Shown one piece after another: positions 58,691 to 64,000 of a stretch of DNA of 64,000 bases. The translations under genes and the position numbers were made by a program. The notes beneath the pieces are model-generated. The model was not told the DNA's origin. It ran no database searches and worked only from the letters and a program-made list of their open reading frames with translations. The DNA is from Streptomyces wuyuanensis (GTDB lineage Bacteria; Actinomycetota; Actinomycetes; Streptomycetales; Streptomycetaceae), in NCBI RefSeq assembly GCF_900103455.1, contig NZ_FNHI01000013.1, forward strand, positions 62,001-126,000, written 5' to 3'. The stretch's first letter is position 1; each line of letters begins with the position of its first letter.

Positions 58691-59560
58691 GCCGACACAG
58701 TGAATCTTGGCGCGAGCGCCGCCGCCCGAGGGCCTCCGCGCCCAACACATTCGTGTTCCACCAGCAGTGCAGGGAGGCGAAAGCGGCGATCACGACAAGA
58801 GCGCCGGTCGCGATGATCGCCGGCTCCGCGTCACCGATGACCGGGATTCCGGTGATCGCGCCGCCGCCGAGGTGGTAGCCGTGGAACCGCTTGTCTGTGG
58901 CGTCGCTGATCTTCTCGTCGTGGACGTCCATCTTGACGTCGCCGCCGACGGCGTTGAGCGCGCCCGTCACCTCTCCGACCATGCGCGCCTGGTTCGTCAC
59001 CGCGGTGTCGCTGGCGAAGTCCCGGTCCATCAGCTCCTGCGACATGTAACCCTGTTGCGCCTGGTACATCCGCTCGAAATTGTCGGTGCCGTCCGCCTAG
59101 GAGACGCCTCGCACGATGCGCAGCAGGCTGCTCCTGCTGTTCTGGATCTGGGAGTCGTCGTCGCCCTGGGCGCAGGCATCCTTCGCGCCTGCCCTGCCGC
59201 CAGGCGCGTCGCCGTCGATGTATGTCCACCATGTCGGGCGAGTAGTCGGCCAGGGCGTTGGCGAGGGGCTTGCGCGTCGCTACTCGTCGGTCGCGAGCAG
59301 TTCGTCAGCCTTGGCGATGCGCGGGGGGTCCTTGTCCTCGCCGCTCTTGCCGTCGGCGGCCCCGCAGTCCAGGTAGTTGACGGCGTCGTGCATGACGCGC
59401 GCCCTGCTCGGCCGAGTACCGCCCGAACTCCGTTCCTTCGGCGTCGGGCCGGTTCCCGGTGGCTCCTGCCTCCAGCGCGAGCCCGAGCCCCGCCCGTACG
59501 TCCTGGTCGAGGTGCCCTTCCCGGCCCTCTCGATGGTGCCCCAGCAATGGTCCCCTCACG
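58691..59560 (-). pseudogene. decayed membrane-protein gene, function not recognised
   Basis: Minus-strand reading gives the open stretch MYQAQQGYMSQELMDRDFAS, DTAVTNQARMVGEVTGALNA, then KRFHGYHLGGGAITGIPVIG and a TM-like IIATGALVVIAAFASLHCWW. Upstream pieces in other frames (FGRYSAEQ, DAVNYLDCGAADGKSGEDKD) are broken by stops near 59100 and 59280. It looks like the C-terminal part of a large Streptomyces protein (a long-tail WXG/DUF6571-like organisation comes to mind, not verified), joined at its 3' end to the transposase remnant. Confidence 0.45.
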
Positions 59561-59626
59561 CGATTGGCGAGGGGTCTCACTACTGCGTTTGCGCAGGTCA
59601 GATCGTTTCTGCTACCTGCGGCGCTC

Positions 59627-59673
59627 GGTGGGGCGGGTGGGACTCGAACCCACGGCCGACGGATTATGAGTCC
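59627..59673 (-). tRNA. 3' half of a tRNA with CAU anticodon (attachment-site-like fragment)
   Basis: On the minus strand the sequence holds anticodon arm GGA-CTCATAA-TCC (anticodon CAU, so Met or Ile2), variable loop, T-arm GTGGG-TTCGAGT-CCCAC, the acceptor 3' strand CCGCCCC, discriminator A and CC. The 5' half (acceptor 5' strand and D-arm) is missing; the neighbouring bases cannot complete the anticodon stem. Such 3'-half copies are what integration into a tRNA leaves at one end of an actinomycete element. Confidence 0.7.
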
Positions 59674-59984
59674 TTTTCGGATCTTCCGATCGCGCCTCGA
59701 TCTTGCCTCGATCTTCCTATATCCGCAGGTCAGCGACCTGCAACCGTTCTGGCCGTGTGCCGGCCTTCCTGATCCTTACGGGTCCTTCCGTCCACCGCGT
59801 GTCCACTGGCGTCTCCCGAGGGCCTTCCCGAAGGAGGCGCTTGGGGATGTCTGCTGGATCGATGCAGGTTAAGCGTGGGGGAGTCGACGTCTCGAACTCT
59901 CACGCAGCGGAGTCCCTTACAGACGGAAAGGGCCCCGCACCCTTCGCCCGGGTGGAGCCATACGGCGTTTCTACCGACGGCCGC
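59674..59984. other. 311-bp flank of the tRNA fragment with small repeats
   Basis: Just right of the tRNA fragment are two direct copies of GCCTCGATCTT (59694-59715 region) and the inverted repeat AGGTC-AGC-GACCT (59726-59738). Such arrays could be integrase arm sites. No integrase gene is seen here or elsewhere in the window. No coding region is supported. Confidence 0.5.
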
Positions 59985-60788
59985 TCTGCGCGAACTGAAG
60001 TCCAAGGAGCTGCCCGCCGGGCATCTGCTGGCCCGCTACGGCAACCCGCCGCACCAGCCGCTGCCCTTCCTGCGCCGAGCTCTACCGCCACACCTACCAG
60101 CTCATCGCCGCCGGCCTGCGCGGCGGCAAGAACATCCCGGAACAGGTCGCGTCCCACCCCCGTGTGTTCGCCACCTTCCCGGCGCCCTCGTACGGGCGGG
60201 TTCACGTGCGACGCGTCACCGGCTCCGCCCGCTGCTGCTGCTGCTGCGGACGCATCCCCCCAAGGGCGAGCCGCTCCTCGGCACGCCTCTCGCCCCTGAG
60301 CTGTACGACTACACGGGTGCCGTGCTGTGGAACACCCACGCCCCGGCTCTGTCGGCCTGCTTCGTGCTCCACCTACGCCGGACCGTCGCCGCCGTGCCCG
60401 GTGTCCCGCAGCGTCTGCTGCTCAGGTCCGTCCGCGTGTCGTACGCCAAGGTCGCCGCATACCAGCAGCACGGCCTGATCCACTTTCGCGCCACGATCCG
60501 CCTCGACGGCCCCGCAGGCAGCTACACCCACCACCCGTCTGGGCCACACCCGAACTCCTGACCGACGCCACCCGGATCGCGGCCACCCGCGCCCACGTCG
60601 ACAGGCCCAAGATCAACGACCGCGCCCGCTCCTTCGCCTTCGGCGAGCAGATCGACACCAGGATCAAGGCCGGGACCACGAAAGACCTCGCACCGCTCGT
60701 GAAGAGCCGGTTACAGCACCTTCAACGAGACCCGTGCGTCCTCGACGGCTTCATTGCCGAGGCCGGCCTCGGGCTGCAGCCCCCATAA
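59985..60788 (+). pseudogene. decayed replication initiator of an actinomycete integrative element (RepSA-like)
   Basis: Pieces in three frames make up one protein: LRELKSKELPAGHLLARYGN, then (shifted) ELYRHTYQLIAAGLRGGKNI and VFATFPAPSYGRVH, then GEPLLGTPLAPELYDYTGAV, LHLRRTVAAVPGVPQRLLLR, RVSYAKVAAYQQHGLIHFRA and IRLDGPAG, and finally WATPELLTDATRIAATRAHV. This order (PSYG/VH, LLGTPL, DY.GAVLWN, VAYQ..G..HF.A..RLDG) matches Rep proteins of the pSAM2-type, which drive rolling-circle replication of AICEs. Several frameshifts and loss of the N-terminus make it a pseudogene. Confidence 0.65.
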
Positions 60789-60840
60789 CCCTGTCACCTC
60801 AGCCTTTCAACTTCAGCGTCAGCGTTGCCGTCAAACTGCT

Positions 60841-60878
60841 GAGGAGCCCCACCGAATCCCGCTTCGGTGGGGCTCCTC
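60841..60878. terminator. strong bidirectional terminator
   Basis: GAGGAGCCCCACCGAA (60841-60856) pairs perfectly with TTCGGTGGGGCTCCTC (60863-60878) around a 6-nt loop; it lies between the Rep remnant and the convergent DUF4259 gene. Confidence 0.88.
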
Positions 60879-60916
60879 GCATGCAGTCGACTCTCGGGTC
60901 GATATCGGCCAGCGGA

Positions 60917-61354
60917 CTACGCAGATTCACCTTCGCTGACGGGGCGCAGCACAGATCTCAAACTGTCGATTGCAGCCTGAGCCTCTTCCCTCTCGCCAGC
61001 GTCGACCCAGCTCCTCCAGAACCAACCGTCTGCAGGCAATGTCACTTCCAGCGCCTGAATCGCAGACAAGGCGAGGGCGGGCGTAATCGGCTTCGCCAGC
61101 CATTCTGTGATGCTGGGGCATTCCTCATTCCAAGCCAAGTCACGCCCGGCCGGAATATTGGCCGCAACCACAGCGGCAGCAGCCATCACTTCCTCAGGCA
61201 GTACGGAGGAATTAGAGCTACCGCTCGCCTCGATGGCGGAACGGAACGTGTTCTCCACGACCGTCAGCCGCTGCGATACGGACTGTTCTTCCATCTGATC
61301 GAGGAAGTCCTCAGCGGTGTCGCTGTCGAGCGGGCCTGATCCCCAGGTTCCCAT
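60917..61354 (-). CDS. DUF4259 protein, candidate immunity gene
   Basis: A 145-residue cytosolic acidic protein. MGTWGSGPLDSDTAEDFLDQ is the family opening (GTWG.G..D.D.A.DFLD), followed by two helical segments (EEVMAAAAVVAANIPAGRDL, EWLAKPITPALALSAIQALE) and AAIDSLRSVLRPVSEGESA. It starts 19 nt after the stop of the RHS-Hint-nuclease gene in the same direction, the position immunity genes occupy in polymorphic toxin systems. DUF4259 is a small, stand-alone family without assigned function. The immunity role is an inference. The ATG at 61354 is chosen over an upstream in-frame start that would overlap the toxin's last codons. Confidence 0.75.
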   Translation of the reverse strand: MGTWGSGPLDSDTAEDFLDQMEEQSVSQRLTVVENTFRSAIEASGSSNSSVLPEEVMAAAAVVAANIPAGRDLAWNEECPSITEWLAKPITPALALSAIQALEVTLPADGWFWRSWVDAGEREEAQAAIDSLRSVLRPVSEGESA

Positions 61355-61373
61355 CACAAACTCCAGTCGAGAC

Positions 61374-64000
61374 TTACGGCAGGTATCCACCGAATGGGAC
61401 TTGAATCTCTGGATCTCTCCGGTTCAAGAGAGTCCAGCCTCTCTCCTTTACCCCTTCCATCATCGTTTGCTCCATGCGGCGAATAGCTACCCCGTCCGTA
61501 CCGTGCGGCAGAGTGAAGTAAGTGACGTTGACCACATCGTCCGCCGTATACCCGGCCTTGCGTACCGCGTGCTTGGACCGCATCGACTTATTAACCCGCT
61601 CCCTGATGCTTGTGGTGGAGCTTCCTACGTACTTCGTCCCGTCATTCAGGTGAATGGTGTAGACACCCGGCTCAGTCGGCACGTCGAACCTTGTTCCGGG
61701 CAGCGTTCCGGGCCCGCATTTCGCATTGTGAACAAGTACCGGTATCTCGCCCGCCAGCACATAGTACGTGTGGAGGCCGTCCACAGTCAGGTTGTACGTA
61801 CGGGCGTGCTTCGTGTAAGGGCGGTTGCCTTCGATGGTGACGGTAGCACCGCGGTCGGTGCGCAGTGTCATGCCGGGCTTGAGCTTGCTGGCTTCGATCC
61901 ACTGCTTCTCGGATGGCGACCAGAAGGGGTGCTCGTGTGTAGCGGTGAGCTTCTTCGAGCCATCTGGGGTGCTAATGGTCAACTCATTGAAATGCTTGTC
62001 GTCCTCGGTGACTATGAGGTCTGTGACCTCGCGTTTGCCAGCCTCACCTGTCAGGGGGTTGGCTGCGAGGACTTCGTCGCCGACCTCAATTTTTTCGATG
62101 TCCTTTGTGGTGCCGTTGGCCATGAGGACGTCGGTGCCGGCGAGGAAGCACTTGGTGCAGTTGCCCTGTTTGCCCCAGCGCCAACCAACTGGGCCGCCCG
62201 CGGGCCCTTCACTCGCCACCGTACCGGCCATGAATGCCCCGGACGCCTGGACCATCGCTGACCAACCCAGGTGAGCCAGGTCGCCGCCGCAATCCTTCCC
62301 GACTGCTGCTAGACAGCCGCCCCCCTTTGCACTGTTGGTGACATGGGAGAAGAGCGGGTATTCAGGATCACCGCATACCTCGGGCCCGTAATGGCACAGC
62401 AGGTCGATCTTGTCGTAGAAGGCTTGGATGTAGACCCGCGCCTTATCCCAGCTCGCGGGGACATCGACGCCGGGCCAGAAGGAGATGTATCCGTCCTCGT
62501 TGAAGTCGTAGCCGATCTCCTCCCCGAGGCCGCCAGAGCCATTCGAACCGGGTGCTGGTCCGTCGCTGCCCGGCGTGTCGCCATGATTGAGGCCGTTGCC
62601 GTCGTCGTTCGGGCCCTCGGGCATCGGGTCGCCGTCGTCGGGGCATTCGTCTCCGCCTCGTCCGCAGGCAAGTGCGAGGCCGCTGGGGTCGGAGAAGATG
62701 ACGGGGTTGTTGGCTGAGTAGGTGTAGGGGTGGATCTGCTGCGATTCGGTGAGGACCATGATCGGGTCGACGCTGATGAAGCGGCCGATCATTGGGTCGT
62801 ATTCGCGGGCGCCGAGGTGCGTGAGGCCGGTGTCTTTGTCCTTGGTGCCGCCGACGAAGGTCTTGTCGCCGGTCCATGCGGTGGGCTGAGTGCCACGAGG
62901 GGCGCCGAAGATGGTGGTCTTGCGACGGGTGATGGCCTGGGTGGCGTCTGCTGTGATCTGGGTGGTTGTGGTGTTGTGGTGGTCGGTGAGGGTGAAGGTG
63001 AGCTTGCCGCCGGTGCGCATGGCGATGGAGCCGTAGTAGCGCGTTCCGGTGACCAGACCGACCTTGTCCATGTGGAGTTCGTTGCCACCCGGCAGATACA
63101 GGGTTGTGCCCGTGGAATCCTTACGGATTAGCCGCTGGCCTTCTACGTCGTACAGGTAGCTGGAGACATTGGTGCCCTGTGTGACGGACTTGAGGTGTCC
63201 TTCGTCGTCCCAGTCCAAGGTCTGCGCGGCATTGGTGCCGATCTTGCGCATGGTGGTGTTGCCGGCGCCGTCGTATGTGTAGGTCTCGTCGTGGGGGTCG
63301 GTGCCGGTCTGAGTGACCTTGGGCAGGTTGTGCTTGCCCGCCTCGGGGTCCGCGTAGGTGCGGATGGTGTCGGCGGTGGGGCCGGATGCGGTCTTGTGTT
63401 GCGTTTCGGCCTTGCGGTTGCCGATGGCATCGTAGGTGTACGTGGTCCAGTAGGCATCCTGACCTCCCACTACCGCGGCAGAGGGAGTTTCAGCGCACTC
63501 CTCGCCGGTGTTCGTCCAGGCTTCGGTGATGCGGCGTAGAGCGTCGAGGGTGAAGCACTGGGTGTCGGTGGTGCGGGTGGCGTCCTGACCGTAGGCGGTA
63601 GCGATCTGGGTGATGTTGCCTGCCGGGTCGTAGGTGTAGCGGGTGTCCTCGACGCGCTGCGGGGCGACCTCGCGATCCGTATAGGTGCGGGTCAGGTTGC
63701 TGGTGTGGTCGTCGAATTCATTCGTGACGAACAGGTGCCGGCCGAACTCACCGTACTCCGCACGGACGTTGCGACCGTAGTGGTCATAGGTGCTGCTGGA
63801 GATAATGGGATCGCTGCCAGCGTAGACCGAATCGAGTAGTCCTGCTGTGTTGTATGCGCTGGTGACCGACTCGGCGGGAAGGCCGCCCATTTCGGGGTGT
63901 TCGGTCTCCGTCAGCTGACCGGTGTTGTCGGTGAAGAAGTTGAACCACTCGTACGTGCCTGCCAGTGGGCCCTCACTGGCCGGGACGATGAACTTGGTGG
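61374..64000 (-). CDS. RHS-repeat / Hint / GIY-YIG-like nuclease polymorphic toxin, 5' end outside window
   Basis: At least 875 C-terminal residues are in the window; the frame is open through the right edge, so the gene continues. Order: YD/RHS repeats (RYTYDPAGNITQIATAYG, TYTYDAIGNRKAET, TYTYDGAGNTTMRKIG), the RHS core end DTGLTHLGAREYDPMIGRFI, a Gly/Asp-rich linker and unassigned ~150 residues, a pretoxin Hint domain (CFLAGTDVLMANGTTKDIEK, LTATHEHPFWSPS, YNLTVDGLHTYYVLAGEIPV, LVHN), then a C-terminal tip with GVYTIHLNDGTKYVGSS matching GIY-x9-YIG and Arg in SIRERV. The tip is the toxin; Hint may cut it free. A downstream DUF4259 gene fits immunity. Confidence 0.88.
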   Translation of the reverse strand, partial: TKFIVPASEGPLAGTYEWFNFFTDNTGQLTETEHPEMGGLPAESVTSAYNTAGLLDSVYAGSDPIISSSTYDHYGRNVRAEYGEFGRHLFVTNEFDDHTSNLTRTYTDREVAPQRVEDTRYTYDPAGNITQIATAYGQDATRTTDTQCFTLDALRRITEAWTNTGEECAETPSAAVVGGQDAYWTTYTYDAIGNRKAETQHKTASGPTADTIRTYADPEAGKHNLPKVTQTGTDPHDETYTYDGAGNTTMRKIGTNAAQTLDWDDEGHLKSVTQGTNVSSYLYDVEGQRLIRKDSTGTTLYLPGGNELHMDKVGLVTGTRYYGSIAMRTGGKLTFTLTDHHNTTTTQITADATQAITRRKTTIFGAPRGTQPTAWTGDKTFVGGTKDKDTGLTHLGAREYDPMIGRFISVDPIMVLTESQQIHPYTYSANNPVIFSDPSGLALACGRGGDECPDDGDPMPEGPNDDGNGLNHGDTPGSDGPAPGSNGSGGLGEEIGYDFNEDGYISFWPGVDVPASWDKARVYIQAFYDKIDLLCHYGPEVCGDPEYPLFSHVTNSAKGGGCLAAVGKDCGGDLAHLGWSAMVQASGAFMAGTVASEGPAGGPVGWRWGKQGNCTKCFLAGTDVLMANGTTKDIEKIEVGDEVLAANPLTGEAGKREVTDLIVTEDDKHFNELTISTPDGSKKLTATHEHPFWSPSEKQWIEASKLKPGMTLRTDRGATVTIEGNRPYTKHARTYNLTVDGLHTYYVLAGEIPVLVHNAKCGPGTLPGTRFDVPTEPGVYTIHLNDGTKYVGSSTTSIRERVNKSMRSKHAVRKAGYTADDVVNVTYFTLPHGTDGVAIRRMEQTMMEGVKERGWTLLNRRDPEIQVPFGGYLP

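Overview
The window is very GC-rich actinobacterial DNA with GTG and ATG starts, and almost certainly comes from a Streptomyces chromosome. The best anchors are the C-terminus of pyruvate dehydrogenase E1 (aceE) at the left edge, the fasR-fabD-fabH-acpP-fabF fatty-acid block, an mreB/mbl-type gene, a matB-type malonyl-CoA synthetase and two SCO2400-like zinc-ribbon proteins. No database search was possible. Family names rest on motifs I can read; operon, operator and terminator calls are inferences from spacing and inverted repeats.

Layout. Up to about 51 kb is ordinary chromosomal material. It holds a potassium channel, a secreted I36 inhibitor, a TetR/DHA2 efflux pair, and a two-component system with the same palindromic motif in front of itself and in front of a secreted DUF1023 hydrolase plus acyltransferase. 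A MerR/aldo-keto reductase pair and the fas/fab operon follow. Next come several secreted hydrolases (SGNH, pyroglutamyl-peptidase-like, M14, two S8 proteases), Ohr, an oxidoreductase/MarR pair carrying a MITE-like element, and the mbl, GAF-kinase, matB and carboxyltransferase genes. The stretch ends with an MFS exporter, an SDR, CsbD, a PAS-PP2C phosphatase and an amine oxidase. Four genes in the first 21.3 kb (aldo-keto reductase, GNAT, hemerythrin, MarR) carry apparent frameshifts. The last two have also lost their N-termini at a shared deletion junction.

From about 52.3 kb to the right edge the character changes to accessory DNA. First comes a four-gene operon (52390-56100, minus strand) resembling the Bacillus sporulation-delaying-protein system: a small secreted precursor, a DUF5819 (SdpA-like) membrane protein, an HTTM (SdpB-like) membrane protein and a membrane serine hydrolase. 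A strong hairpin sits directly behind the precursor gene. This is the most interesting candidate system in the window. Then come a small membrane protein, a VapBC toxin-antitoxin pair with a palindromic operator, a transposase remnant and a decayed membrane-protein gene. A 47-nt tRNA 3'-half, which looks like an integration site, is followed by a decayed replication-initiator gene typical of actinomycete integrative elements. At the right edge, a large RHS-Hint protein ending in a GIY-YIG-like nuclease domain is followed by a DUF4259 gene in the position of an immunity gene. I read this zone as a patchwork of antagonism and stabilisation modules beside a decayed integrative element.
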